Assembly: GCF_000498575.2 (NCBI RefSeq)
Contig: NZ_AWSQ01000009.1
Span: 62,001 to 126,000, forward strand
Length of the DNA stretch: 64,000 bases
Source of the DNA: Pseudomonas taeanensis MS-3
Lineage (GTDB): Bacteria > Pseudomonadota > Gammaproteobacteria > Pseudomonadales > Pseudomonadaceae
Direction of reading: 5' to 3'
The position numbers and the translations under genes are program-made. Each line of letters starts with the position of its first letter. The first letter of the stretch is position 1. Under the pieces are notes generated by a model. It was not told the DNA's origin and searched no databases. It saw only the letters and a list, made by a program, of their open reading frames with translations. This document shows positions 16,622 through 25,049 of this stretch, piece after piece.

Positions 16622-17803
16622 ATGAAAGGCCCGCTGTCTTCGCTGAAAATTCTCGATTTTTCCACCTTGCTGCCGGGGCCCTTCGCCTCCTTGTTGCTGG
16701 CCGACATGGGCGCCGAGGTGTTGCGGGTCGAGTCGCCCAGTCGCATGGATCTGGTGCGGGTGTTGCCGCCGCACGATGACGGCGTCTCGGCCAGTCACGC
16801 CTACCTCAATCGCAACAAACGCTGCATCGCCCTGGACCTGAAGCAGCCTGAGGCGGTGGCCATGGTCAAGCAGCTGGTGGCGGAGTACGACATCGTCCTG
16901 GAGCAGTTTCGTCCCGGGGTGATGGACAAGCTCGGTGTCGGTTATGCGGCGCTCAAGGCGATCAACCCCAGGCTGATCTATGTGTCGATCACCGGCTACG
17001 GTCAGACCGGGCCGTACAAGGACCGCGCCGGGCACGACATCAACTACCTGGCCCTGGCCGGCATCGCCAGCTATACCGGGCGTCGCGACAGTGGCCCGCT
17101 GCCCTTGGGCGTGCAGCTGGCGGACATCGCCGGGGGATCGCTGCACGGGGTGATGGGCCTGCTGGCGGCAGTGATCCAGCGTCAGGTCGCGGGGGAGGGG
17201 CAGCAGGTCGATGTGAGCATGACCGACTGCGCCTTCAGCCTGCACGGTATGGCCGGAGCCGGTTACCTGGCCGCTGGGGTCGAGCCGCAGATGCAGAATC
17301 AGGTGCTCAACGGTGGCAGCTTCTACGACTACTACCGCACTCGCGACGGGCGCTGGTTCTCGGTCGGCAGCCTGGAGCCGCAGTTCATGCAGCAGTTCTG
17401 CGCGGCGCTCGGCCGTCCGGAGCTGGCGGCACGCGGCTTGTCGCCCAAGCCTGAAGAACAGCTGGCGCTCAAACGCGAGATCGCGATCGAGTTCGAGAAG
17501 CGTGATTTCGCCGAGTGGAGTCAAGTATTTGCCGGGCTGGATGCCTGCGTCGAGCCGATGCTTAGCCTGTCCGAAGCGGTCGAGCATCCGCAGCTCAAAT
17601 CTCGCCAGCTGGTGACGCAGGTGCCGCGTGACGGCAGCGCCACGCAAGCGCAGATCGCCTGCCCGATCAAGTTCTCCAGTGGTCTGCCAGAGCCGCGTCA
17701 CATCGGGGCGGCACTGGGTGCGCATACCGAGGAGGTGCTGCGCGAGTTGGGGTATTCAGCCGAGCAGATTGCCGAACTGAAAGCCGCCAAGGTGGTGGCC
17801 TGA
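16622..17803 (+). CDS. CaiB/BaiF-family (class III) CoA-transferase
   Basis: A 393-residue enzyme that moves CoA between carboxylic acids through an aspartyl-CoA intermediate. The N-terminus (LSSLKILDFSTLLPGPFAS) and the catalytic-Asp motif GHDINYLALAG near residue 139 are typical. The ATG at 16622 has GAGGAG just upstream; a longer frame from 16538 would run through the REP hairpin and is rejected. Last gene of the catabolic cluster. Confidence 0.9.
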   Translation: MKGPLSSLKILDFSTLLPGPFASLLLADMGAEVLRVESPSRMDLVRVLPPHDDGVSASHAYLNRNKRCIALDLKQPEAVAMVKQLVAEYDIVLEQFRPGVMDKLGVGYAALKAINPRLIYVSITGYGQTGPYKDRAGHDINYLALAGIASYTGRRDSGPLPLGVQLADIAGGSLHGVMGLLAAVIQRQVAGEGQQVDVSMTDCAFSLHGMAGAGYLAAGVEPQMQNQVLNGGSFYDYYRTRDGRWFSVGSLEPQFMQQFCAALGRPELAARGLSPKPEEQLALKREIAIEFEKRDFAEWSQVFAGLDACVEPMLSLSEAVEHPQLKSRQLVTQVPRDGSATQAQIACPIKFSSGLPEPRHIGAALGAHTEEVLRELGYSAEQIAELKAAKVVA

Positions 17804-17989
17804 GTCGGCGGGGCGACACAGGTTCGTCGATCGGAACTGGAGAAAGCGCGGCGTTTGCTGGGTTTCATGAGGTGCATCCATGCACCTTACCTGGCGGGCA
17901 GCTAAAGCTCTGCAGAACTACGTCCTGCCGTTCTGTCGCTGCGCTCTACGCCAGCCTAGACCGCGCCTGTGTCGCGAGCGGGAGCCAGG

Positions 17990-18508
17990 TTAGCGGTTGT
18001 AGCCGTAACGCTTGGCAATCAGGTGGTCGATGGCCATGACCCCCGGCCCTTTGGCGGCGAGCAGTAGCAGTACGGCGGCCCACACGCCGTGGGTCGGATA
18101 GGCGCCTGGGTAGACGAACAGCTGGATCACCAGGGTCATGCCGAGCAGGGCCAGGGCCGAGAAACGTGTGGCCAGCCCCAGTAGGATCATGATCGGGAAG
18201 AAGTGCTCGCCAAATGCGGCCAGAGAAGCGGCCAGCTCGGGCGGCAGCAGTGGCACTTTATATTCTTCGGCGAACAGGGGCACGGCGGAGCCGGACAGCG
18301 ACGGCAGGCCAAGCTCGACAGTACCCTCGACAATGTCGATAGACAGGCCCTGGATCTTGGTCTGGCCCGACTTCCAGAACACCGCGGCGATAGAGAATCG
18401 ACCAATAAAGGCGATCAAGCTGTAGGGAATGAGTCGGCACAGGTCGACGGCGCGAGCGATCAGGCGAACCGGTGCTGCAGCACCTTCTAAGCGGGCGGAG
18501 TGGGTCAT
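17990..18508 (-). CDS. DoxX-family membrane protein of the bufferin operon
   Basis: A 172-residue inner-membrane protein with four hydrophobic segments of the DoxX type (LIPYSLIAFIGRFSIAAVFW, FPIMILLGLATRFSALALL and others). AAGGAAA precedes the ATG. It follows the DUF2063 gene by 15 bases and ends the operon. DoxX proteins are common in DUF2282/DUF692/DUF2063 operons, where they may help with redox or membrane steps of bufferin handling; the exact role is unknown. Confidence 0.85.
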   Translation of the reverse strand: MTHSARLEGAAAPVRLIARAVDLCRLIPYSLIAFIGRFSIAAVFWKSGQTKIQGLSIDIVEGTVELGLPSLSGSAVPLFAEEYKVPLLPPELAASLAAFGEHFFPIMILLGLATRFSALALLGMTLVIQLFVYPGAYPTHGVWAAVLLLLAAKGPGVMAIDHLIAKRYGYNR

Positions 18509-18523
18509 GCAGGTTTCCTTGTT

Positions 18524-19288
18524 TTATGGAGCAAAGCGGTAGCCGGTGAGTGCCCCTGTACTGATCAGGTGCGCCAAGAGGTGGCTGAGGTCGAATTCGG
18601 GGTCAATCGCCAGTGCCTGTTCGGCCGCTTCGCCGAAGCATTGGCCTGTGCGCAGCGCCTGGATGAATAATGCCGCGCCATGGCGAATGCCCATGACCTC
18701 GACGTCCAGCCGGTTGCGTAGAACCAGGGCGTGTTCAGCCCGCAAGGGATCGACTTGCGCTATGGCCATCTCGCCTTGATGAGCGGCCCATAGGGAAACA
18801 ATCGCGAAGTTCGAACTGAGGACTGCAGCCGAGGGGTGCAGTTCGAGGGTCATGCCGTCGAGCCTATCTGGCTGCGACAGTGCCGTGGTGATCTGTTCGG
18901 CGTTGAGCGGCGCGGTGTCCGCCGAGTGGTAGGCCTGGATGCGCAGGAACTCCAGCCGCGCCACATCGGCCAGATAAGGCAGGCTGCTGGCGGGCGGGAA
19001 GCCTTCGATGAACGCCGGGAATGCCTCGCCGTACTCGGCCAGGATGCGTGTGCGGGGCGGGTTGGCGTGCACATGGACCTGAGCCATGGCGCGGAAGAAC
19101 TCATCGCCGACCAGCTGCAACACCACCGGGAAACTGTCGGCCAGGGCGTTGACCAAGGAGCTGATCACGTTGTTGCGATAAACCGCGAAGCGGCTGCTTG
19201 GATCTGCGCCGTTCCAGCTGCTCAGTTCGGCTGGGCAGTCTCGCTCCGGGTCGAGCAGGGCGGCGACGAAGTCGTGTTGATCGCTCAT
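18524..19288 (-). CDS. bufC: DUF2063 partner protein of the MNIO enzyme (BufC/HvfC type)
   Basis: A 254-residue protein starting MSDQHDFVAALLDP, with the RFAVYRNNVISSLVNALADSFP motif typical of DUF2063. These proteins act as recognition and docking partners of DUF692 enzymes during RiPP modification. The ATG at 19288 overlaps the stop of the DUF692 gene by four bases, so the pair is translationally coupled. A longer frame to 19447 runs inside the upstream gene and is rejected. Confidence 0.88.
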   Translation of the reverse strand: MSDQHDFVAALLDPERDCPAELSSWNGADPSSRFAVYRNNVISSLVNALADSFPVVLQLVGDEFFRAMAQVHVHANPPRTRILAEYGEAFPAFIEGFPPASSLPYLADVARLEFLRIQAYHSADTAPLNAEQITTALSQPDRLDGMTLELHPSAAVLSSNFAIVSLWAAHQGEMAIAQVDPLRAEHALVLRNRLDVEVMGIRHGAALFIQALRTGQCFGEAAEQALAIDPEFDLSHLLAHLISTGALTGYRFAP

Positions 19289-20190
19289 GCCAAAGCCTGC
19301 CGTTGCGGGGTGCGGTGCAGGGCCAGTTGCCGCTCGGCTTGCTGAGCCTCTGCAACCAGCACCTCCAGCGAGGGGATGTCGTTGTCGCGCTCGATCAGAG
19401 TCGGGGTGGGGCCGAGCAGCTGCAAAACCTGAGCGTACAGCCGCCATACGGCGTCATCCACGGGTGCGCCATGGGCGTCGATCAGCAAACGGTCGCCGGC
19501 GCTGTCGCGATCCTCGGCGAAGCCCGCCAGATGCAACTCGCCCACTGCGTGCAAGGGCAGGGCGTTGATGTAGCCCAGCGCATCCCAGTTATGGTTGATG
19601 CACGAGACGTAGACGTTGTTCACGTCCAGTAGCAGGCCGCAGCCGCTACGCCGGATGAGTTCGCTGATAAAGCTGGCCTCGTCCATCGTCGAGCTGGCGT
19701 ACTCCACGTAGGTCGAGGGATTTTCCAGCAGCATGGGTCGCTGCAGCCGGTTCTGGACTCGGTCGATGTGTTCGCAGACCCGCGTCAGTGTGGTGGCGTT
19801 ATAGGCCACGGGCAGCAGGTCGTTGAGAAATAGCTCGCCATGGCTGGACCAGGCCAGGTGTTCGGAAAACGACTGGGGCTGGTAGCGCTCAATGAGCGCC
19901 GCGAGGCGATCGAGATGCTGTTCGTCGAGGGGGTGTTCGGCACCAATCGACAAGCCCACTCCGTGAATGGAGAGGGGATAGTGTTCGCGAATCCGCTGCA
20001 GGTAATGATGGAAGGGACCACCTGCAACCATGTAATTTTCGGCGTGAACCTCGAAAAAGCCAACCTGCGGCTGCGACTCGAGTATTTGCCGGTAATGCTG
20101 TGATTTGAGGCCTATGCCTGCCCGTAAGGGCAGGGTGGAGCTGAGCGCAGGAGCGCCGCTGTTCTCATCGGCTAAGAGTGAGAGGGTCAT
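19285..20190 (-). CDS. bufB: DUF692 multinuclear non-haem iron oxidase (BufB/HvfB type)
   Basis: A 301-residue TIM-barrel enzyme of the MNIO family. It has the N-terminal GIGLKSQHYRQIL and FFEVHAENYM motifs, later SIHGVGLSIG, FSEHLAW, LLENPSTYV, LLDVNNVYV and GELHLAGF, which carry the His/Asp/Glu/Asn metal ligands. In known bufferin systems it oxidises precursor cysteines to thiooxazoles. AGGAG precedes the ATG. It lies 24 bases after the precursor gene. Confidence 0.92.
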   Translation of the reverse strand: MTLSLLADENSGAPALSSTLPLRAGIGLKSQHYRQILESQPQVGFFEVHAENYMVAGGPFHHYLQRIREHYPLSIHGVGLSIGAEHPLDEQHLDRLAALIERYQPQSFSEHLAWSSHGELFLNDLLPVAYNATTLTRVCEHIDRVQNRLQRPMLLENPSTYVEYASSTMDEASFISELIRRSGCGLLLDVNNVYVSCINHNWDALGYINALPLHAVGELHLAGFAEDRDSAGDRLLIDAHGAPVDDAVWRLYAQVLQLLGPTPTLIERDNDIPSLEVLVAEAQQAERQLALHRTPQRQALA

Positions 20191-20214
20191 AATGGGCGCT
20201 CCTGGCGCTGTCAG

Positions 20215-20523
20215 TTAGGCTTTTTCCTTGTATGCCTCGAGCTGACCGTAGCCAGTGGGGGAGGTCGGCGAGGCGGTTTCTGTGCAGGTGCCAGTCGGTA
20301 CGTACTTCCAGGCGTTGCCCTGGTAGTCGGTTTTGGCAGTGCCGGCGCAGGTGGTGCCAGCGCCCGCAGCACAGTCATTCTTGCCCTTCAAGGACACGCC
20401 GAAACATTTCTCGTTCTCCGCCGCTTGAGCCGTCATTACTGGCGCAGCGGAAATGGCGACGGCTGCACCCAGAGCGAGAGCCAGGCTGGCGGCCGAAACA
20501 GTGCGGGAGGTAGTCGATTTCAT
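20215..20523 (-). CDS. bufA: DUF2282 bufferin precursor peptide (BufA1 type)
   Basis: A 102-residue small exported protein. A signal peptide occupies residues 1 to about 35 (cleavage near AQAA). The mature part has four cysteines at residues 40, 51, 59 and 80, starting EKCFGVSLKGKNDC, the usual BufA1 pattern. Related bufferins are modified on cysteines and sequester copper in the periplasm. The ATG at 20523 with GGAG upstream begins the signal peptide; an ATG 15 bases earlier is also in frame. Confidence 0.9.
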   Translation of the reverse strand: MKSTTSRTVSAASLALALGAAVAISAAPVMTAQAAENEKCFGVSLKGKNDCAAGAGTTCAGTAKTDYQGNAWKYVPTGTCTETASPTSPTGYGQLEAYKEKA

Positions 20524-20601
20524 GCTGTGTATCTCCATTCGAGTTGTTGGGTGACGCTGTGGAATTTACGGGTTTGTTGGAACGGTTACGTACGCCTTTA
20601 T

Positions 20602-20859
20602 TCAGGCAGCCAGGAGGGCATCGAGTTCACCTGCCTGGTCGAGCTTGACCAAGTCATCGTAACCGCCGATATGACGCTCACCAATGAACAGCTGTGGAAC
20701 GCTACGCCGGCCAGTCAAGGTGATCATCCTGTCCAGTTCACTCGGGTCGCTGTCGACTCGAATCTTGGTCAGTTGGTCTATGCCTTTACGTGTCAGCAAT
20801 TGCTCTGCCATCAGGCAGAACGGGCATCGTTGCGTGCTGTACATCGTGACTTGACTCAT
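20602..20859 (-). CDS. grx: Glutaredoxin, GrxC-like
   Basis: An 85-residue thiol-disulfide oxidoreductase with the active site CPFC at residues 12-15, the cis-proline motif SVPQLFIG and the C-terminal GGYDDL glutathione-binding loop. GAGGG precedes the ATG. In many pseudomonads grx sits beside secB. Here it lies 78 bases upstream of the bufferin precursor on the same strand, so it could be the first gene of that operon. Confidence 0.9.
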   Translation of the reverse strand: MSQVTMYSTQRCPFCLMAEQLLTRKGIDQLTKIRVDSDPSELDRMITLTGRRSVPQLFIGERHIGGYDDLVKLDQAGELDALLAA

Positions 20860-21263
20860 GCCACACCCTCATTTCAATGTTGTTTCTATCAGCGAGCTCC
20901 GTAGCGGCCAGTCATGGCTGCCCGCGCTCACTGCTCTCGTCACATCAGAGAGCGCGGGCCGCTCTTTGTTACACCCGGCCCTGAAAAACTCAGGGCAATT
21001 ATTGTGAACAGAGCTGCTGGCGTGGTGGGCTATACGAGCGGCGGCCTTAGAGACGGCGAGGTTTTGCTAGGGCAGGCGATTGGTTTTGCGCATGAGGAAA
21101 ACGTAGCGCCGAGATGGGAAAGTCGAGAGTCGGTTCAAACTGCATATATCCTCCTTGATTGGAACACTATTGGATCCTGCAGAGGAATGTAGCCTAAGTC
21201 GCGGTGTTCATCGAACCCCAGGCATCAGCCATGCACGCACATTACATGGCCAGAAAATCTGGT
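20860..21263. other. 404-base gap with two hairpins, no gene supported
   Basis: No convincing protein gene on either strand. Two perfect short hairpins occur: AGAGCG/CGCTCT at 20949-20965 and GCCCTGA/TCAGGGC at 20978-20996. The gap is upstream of the glutaredoxin/bufferin genes and should contain their promoter. I could not identify a copper-responsive or ECF-sigma site. Confidence 0.5.
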
Positions 21264-21758
21264 TCACTCCACCCGCTGTTCGCCGGTATAGCTCAAGGTG
21301 ACTTTGCAGCGTCGGCAGTAGTAGCGGCGACCCTTGGCGACCAGAGCGTGACGTTGACTGGAGAAGGGGAACTCGCCTTTTGGGCAGCTGCAGCGGTAGA
21401 TGAAGCGATTGACCTGGCGACGCTGGACCGCATAGCTGTGGCAGCGATGCGGCGGCAATTCATAGACGCCGCGCATGATCAGCTGCCACTCCTCGCCATG
21501 GGCCTGGATCTTCAGGCCAAACAGCTGGTGGGCGATCAGGTGCGCCACTTCGTGAGCCACCGTCTGCTTGAGGAAGTCTTGCTGGTTTTCGCGATACAGC
21601 TGCGGATTGAAGCGCAACTTGTTTTCCGTCAGGTGTGCCACGCCGGCCTTTTGTCCACGCAGCTTGAAGCTCACCTCAGGGCGGGCAAAGGACTGCTTGA
21701 AAAAGGCTTCTGCCTGCTGATAACAGGCTTCGACACGGGCGTGGATAAGCTCGGGCAT
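21264..21758 (-). CDS. SprT-family zinc metalloprotease-like protein
   Basis: A 164-residue protein with the zinc site HEVAHLIAHQ near residue 81 and a C-terminal zinc ribbon (YRCSCPKG ... YYCRRCK), as in SprT/Spartan-like domains. The ATG at 21758 (MPELIHARVEACY) fits the family; an upstream start at 21797 adds unrelated residues. The physiological substrate is unknown in bacteria. Confidence 0.85.
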   Translation of the reverse strand: MPELIHARVEACYQQAEAFFKQSFARPEVSFKLRGQKAGVAHLTENKLRFNPQLYRENQQDFLKQTVAHEVAHLIAHQLFGLKIQAHGEEWQLIMRGVYELPPHRCHSYAVQRRQVNRFIYRCSCPKGEFPFSSQRHALVAKGRRYYCRRCKVTLSYTGEQRVE

Positions 21759-21825
21759 GACGGTTACTTTCGACAAGGACGGCGCAATTATGCCCAAGCC
21801 AGGAACGGGCGACAGCCGTAAAACG

Positions 21826-21858
21826 ACGAAACCACCCGTAGGTGGTTTCGTCTTGTGT
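21826..21858 (-). terminator. Terminator of the Yip1-family gene
   Basis: On the minus strand, GACGAAACCACC and GGTGGTTTCGTC form a 12-base-pair stem around a short loop, followed by GTTTTAC. It lies 25 bases after the stop of the gene at 21883. Confidence 0.65.
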
Positions 21859-21882
21859 CAGGTTTTTGCCGAGGGTGAAGGC

Positions 21883-22482
21883 TTAACTGGTATACACCGG
21901 GCCGACCCCCAGCCCCCAGAGAATCACCGAGCTGGCGATCATCGCCACCAGCACCACCAATCCTACTGCCAATACCGAGCTGGAGAACATGAAGCCTTCG
22001 TCCTTAGGGATGTTCATGAAGGTCGGTATGCCCACATAGAGCAGGTAGACGGTGTAACAGATGGCTATCGTGCCCACTGCCATGGCCAGCCAAAGGTCCG
22101 GGTAGAGTGCCGCCAAACCGCCGACGAACAGCGGGGTGGCGGTGTAGGCGGCGAACACGATGCAGCGGGTCAGGTTAGGGCTGGCGTCGTAGGTGCGCGC
22201 CATCCAGTGGATAAAGGCTCCCATTACTGCGACCCCAGCGAGCATCGCCAGGTAGGACATGATGGTCATCTGTATCGCGCTGGCTTCGGTAAGCATCACC
22301 GGCGCTCGGTCGCCGATTGACCAACCGACCTGAGTGGTGCCGATAAACGCCGAGATCGCCGGGATAGCCGCGAGTACTAGAACGTGGGTGAGATACATGT
22401 GGCTGATAGATTCTTCTTCGCCACGGATTTCCTGCCATTCCTGATCGGGATGGGTGAAGAGCCCCCAAACGTGGTGGATCAT
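21883..22482 (-). CDS. Yip1-domain inner-membrane protein
   Basis: A 199-residue membrane protein with five or six hydrophobic segments and the Yip1-like start MIHHVWGLFTHPDQEWQ. The ATG at 22482 is preceded by AGAGGAGG at eight bases; the GTG at 22491 overlaps that ribosome site and is rejected. Bacterial Yip1 proteins have no defined role. It is monocistronic, with its own terminator. Confidence 0.8.
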   Translation of the reverse strand: MIHHVWGLFTHPDQEWQEIRGEEESISHMYLTHVLVLAAIPAISAFIGTTQVGWSIGDRAPVMLTEASAIQMTIMSYLAMLAGVAVMGAFIHWMARTYDASPNLTRCIVFAAYTATPLFVGGLAALYPDLWLAMAVGTIAICYTVYLLYVGIPTFMNIPKDEGFMFSSSVLAVGLVVLVAMIASSVILWGLGVGPVYTS

Positions 22483-22649
22483 GCCAGACACCTCCTCTTG
22501 TTATAGCGATCGCCCCCCAGCGGAGCGCCCGGTGCGCGTGAACAGCGTCACCAGGTGCCGGGCCGAACCTATGCGACCGTATGTCGCAGTATAGGCAGGG
22601 ACTGACGGGTGTGTAGGGCGCGGGATTAGAGCAAATGGATCTTTAAAGA

Positions 22650-23246
22650 TCAGTTGTAATAGCGCTCAAGTATTTCCATGGCTTTGTTGATCGTTTGCAG
22701 GCGGCTGGTGCTGCCACCCCGATCCGGGTGATGCTGGCTCACCAATTGGCGGTAGCGATGCTTGATGGTCTTGAGGTCGAGCGGTTGCCGGTAGGCATCC
22801 AGTTCAAACAACTCCAGTGCCGCTTGTTTCTCCGTACCACCCTGCATGCGTTTCCAGAAGCTGGCCAGCAACTGCTCGACATCATCTTCATTGGTGTCGC
22901 GCAGATTGTTCAGGTCCAGGTAGTAGTCACGCAGGGGATCATGCTCGACCAGCGCGGCGTTGCCGGCTTGATAAGGCAATAGCTGAACTCGCAGCGGGCT
23001 GATTTGCACGAACCCAGCCTGTTCGCCCCAGAGTTGTTCGCGCAGCTGATACAGCGCGTTGAACACCAGAAAATGGGTACGAAACAACACCAGCTTGTCG
23101 AGCAGAGGCAGGTTGGGGATGTGCGTGGAGTGGCCGCTTTTCAGCTGCTGGATCAGTTCGTATTCGCTGAGTCCAGCGGGAGCCGCTTGCAACAGCAACA
23201 ACACTTGGTCGGTCAGCTCGAGGCTGGGGTCGAGTTCATCGTTCAT
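22650..23246 (-). CDS. DnaJ-related protein with C-terminal J domain
   Basis: A 198-residue protein. Residues 1 to about 130 belong to the DNAJ-related N-terminal domain (LELTDQVLLLLQAAPAGLSE). The C-terminus is a short J domain with the HPD motif (QHHPDRGGS) that would stimulate a DnaK-type chaperone. Its client is unknown. It is divergent from ttcA, and no ribosome site is obvious. Confidence 0.85.
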   Translation of the reverse strand: MNDELDPSLELTDQVLLLLQAAPAGLSEYELIQQLKSGHSTHIPNLPLLDKLVLFRTHFLVFNALYQLREQLWGEQAGFVQISPLRVQLLPYQAGNAALVEHDPLRDYYLDLNNLRDTNEDDVEQLLASFWKRMQGGTEKQAALELFELDAYRQPLDLKTIKHRYRQLVSQHHPDRGGSTSRLQTINKAMEILERYYN

Positions 23247-23344
23247 AATTCGAGCCTAGCACTTCACTATTAATGGGGTGGGTCGCGCTGCGCTTTCTGC
23301 GTAAAATATCCGCTTTCCGCAACTCCTCCGGATTCCAGCGCACC

Positions 23345-24169
23345 ATGGGTACCCTCTCGGTCAACCAGAACAAACTGCAAAAACGCCTGCGCCGCCAGGC
23401 TGGCGAAGCCATTGCCGACTTCAACATGATTGAAGACGGTGACAAGGTCATGGTCTGCCTGTCTGGCGGCAAGGACAGCTACACCATGCTCGACGTGCTG
23501 CTGCACCTGCAGAAGGTCGCGCCGATCAAGTTCGAGATCGTTGCGGTGAACATGGACCAGAAACAGCCGGGGTTCCCTGAACACGTGCTGCCGGCCTACC
23601 TGGAGTCCATCGGTGTGGCGTACCACATCGTCGAGAAAGACACCTACTCGGTGGTCAAGGAGAAGATCCCTGAAGGCAAGACCACCTGCTCGCTGTGCTC
23701 ACGCCTGCGCCGCGGCACCCTGTATACCTTCGCCGATGAGATTGGCGCGACCAAGATGGCCCTCGGTCACCACCGCGACGACATCCTGGAAACCTTCTTC
23801 CTCAACATGTTCTACGGCGGCACGCTGAAAGCCATGCCGCCCAAGCTGCGCGCCGACGATGGCCGCAACGTGGTGATCCGTCCGTTGGCCTACTGCAACG
23901 AGGCCGATATCGAGGCCTATTCCACGCTCAAGGGCTTTCCAATTATTCCGTGCAATCTCTGCGGTTCGCAGGAGAACCTGCAGCGTCAGGTGGTCAAGGA
24001 CATGCTCCAGGAATGGGAGCGCAAGACTCCGGGGCGTACCGAGATCATGTTCCGCGCGCTGCAGAACGTGGTGCCTTCACAACTGGCCGACCGCAATTTG
24101 TTCGACTTCACCAGCCTGAAGATCGACGACAGTGCCACGCCGCGTTTCGTCAACGTGATGAACCTGTAG
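23345..24169 (+). CDS. ttcA: tRNA 2-thiocytidine(32) synthetase TtcA
   Basis: A 274-residue iron-sulfur enzyme that thiolates C32 of certain tRNAs. The PP-loop SGGKDS is near residue 40. The cluster cysteines lie in CSLCSRLRRG near residue 120 and in PCNLCGSQ near residue 210. The ATG at 23345 (MGTLSVNQNKLQ) begins the conserved part; the frame stays open back to 23273 without supporting homology. Confidence 0.94.
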   Translation: MGTLSVNQNKLQKRLRRQAGEAIADFNMIEDGDKVMVCLSGGKDSYTMLDVLLHLQKVAPIKFEIVAVNMDQKQPGFPEHVLPAYLESIGVAYHIVEKDTYSVVKEKIPEGKTTCSLCSRLRRGTLYTFADEIGATKMALGHHRDDILETFFLNMFYGGTLKAMPPKLRADDGRNVVIRPLAYCNEADIEAYSTLKGFPIIPCNLCGSQENLQRQVVKDMLQEWERKTPGRTEIMFRALQNVVPSQLADRNLFDFTSLKIDDSATPRFVNVMNL

Positions 24170-24212
24170 GATGGGGCGGGGCGCGTAGCCTGAGCCTGCG
24201 CTACCCAGCGTT
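24161..24212. repeat. Short REP-like palindromic sequence after ttcA
   Basis: GTAGGATGGGGC ... GCGCTACCCAGCG resembles the GTAGGGTGGGTTA-type repeats at 41441-41568 and 44573-44604. It overlaps the end of ttcA and lies in the spacer before the glycosylase gene. Confidence 0.4.
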
Positions 24213-24234
24213 TTTCCGGATCAAGGATTGCCCG

Positions 24235-24906
24235 ATGCGTGACTACAACTGGCTGCATGAGTATTGCCTGAACCGCTTCGGCTCGGTCGAGGCTCTCGAG
24301 GCGCGACTGCCGCAGCCCAGCTCGGACGAGGCATTGCGTCAGTTGAGTGACGACCGCTATTTATCGTTGATCAGTCTGCGGATCTTCCGCGCCGGCCTTA
24401 AGCACAGCCTGGTAGACGCCAAGTGGCCGGCCTTCGAACAGGCCTTCTTCGGTTTCGACCCGGAAAAGGTAGTGCTGATGGGGGGCGAGCGCCTGGAGAA
24501 CCTGATGCAGGATGCGCGGCTGATCCGCCACCTGGGCAAGCTCAAGAGCGTGCCGCGCAACGCCCAGTTTGTGCTGGATGTGGCGAGGGAGAAGGGCTGC
24601 TTCGGCGCCCTGATCGCCGATTGGCCAGTGACCGACATCGTCGGCTTGTGGAAATACCTGGCCAAGCACGGCGCTCAACTGGGTGGCCTGTCGGCGCCGC
24701 GCTTTCTGCGCATGGTCGGCAAGGACACCTTTATCCCCAGCGACGATATGGTCGCCGCACTCAAGGCGCAGGGCATCATCGACAAACTGCCGACCAGCCA
24801 GCGGGATCGCGCGGCGGTGCAGGCGGCGTTCAATCAGTGGCATGCGCAGAGTGGTCGGCCGTTGTGTCAGCTGTCGGTGATGCTGGCGCATACGGTTAAT
24901 CACTGA
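24235..24906 (+). CDS. DNA-3-methyladenine glycosylase I-like protein
   Basis: A 223-residue protein related to Tag-type base-excision glycosylases, shown by FDPEKVVLMGGERLENLMQD followed by RLIRHLGKLKSVPRNAQF, which matches the Tag core around the helix-hairpin-helix. The N-terminal zinc-binding Cys of classical Tag is not seen, so it is a divergent branch. It lies 65 bases after ttcA on the same strand. Confidence 0.82.
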   Translation: MRDYNWLHEYCLNRFGSVEALEARLPQPSSDEALRQLSDDRYLSLISLRIFRAGLKHSLVDAKWPAFEQAFFGFDPEKVVLMGGERLENLMQDARLIRHLGKLKSVPRNAQFVLDVAREKGCFGALIADWPVTDIVGLWKYLAKHGAQLGGLSAPRFLRMVGKDTFIPSDDMVAALKAQGIIDKLPTSQRDRAAVQAAFNQWHAQSGRPLCQLSVMLAHTVNH

Positions 24907-25049
24907 GGTTGCTGCTGTTGGCTGTGTTCACGCAGCTTCCTGGGCTGGGTTACGCCACGCACTAAAACTGTTACCCAGGACGTCTCGCAAGAGGCCAATT
25001 CATGTTACTGGCGTGAAGCCCCTCTATTCATTAAGCACTGGAGGTCGCG

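Noticed and set aside
16571..17725. 384-codon minus-strand frame opposite the CoA-transferase
   Set aside because: Antisense shadow of a well-supported CaiB-type gene.
20914..21192. 92-codon plus-strand frame in the gap before the glutaredoxin gene
   Set aside because: No ribosome site, no recognised motif, and it runs across two hairpins.
21204..21821. 205-codon plus-strand frame over the SprT-like gene
   Set aside because: The minus strand holds HEVAH and a zinc ribbon; the plus frame is a shadow.
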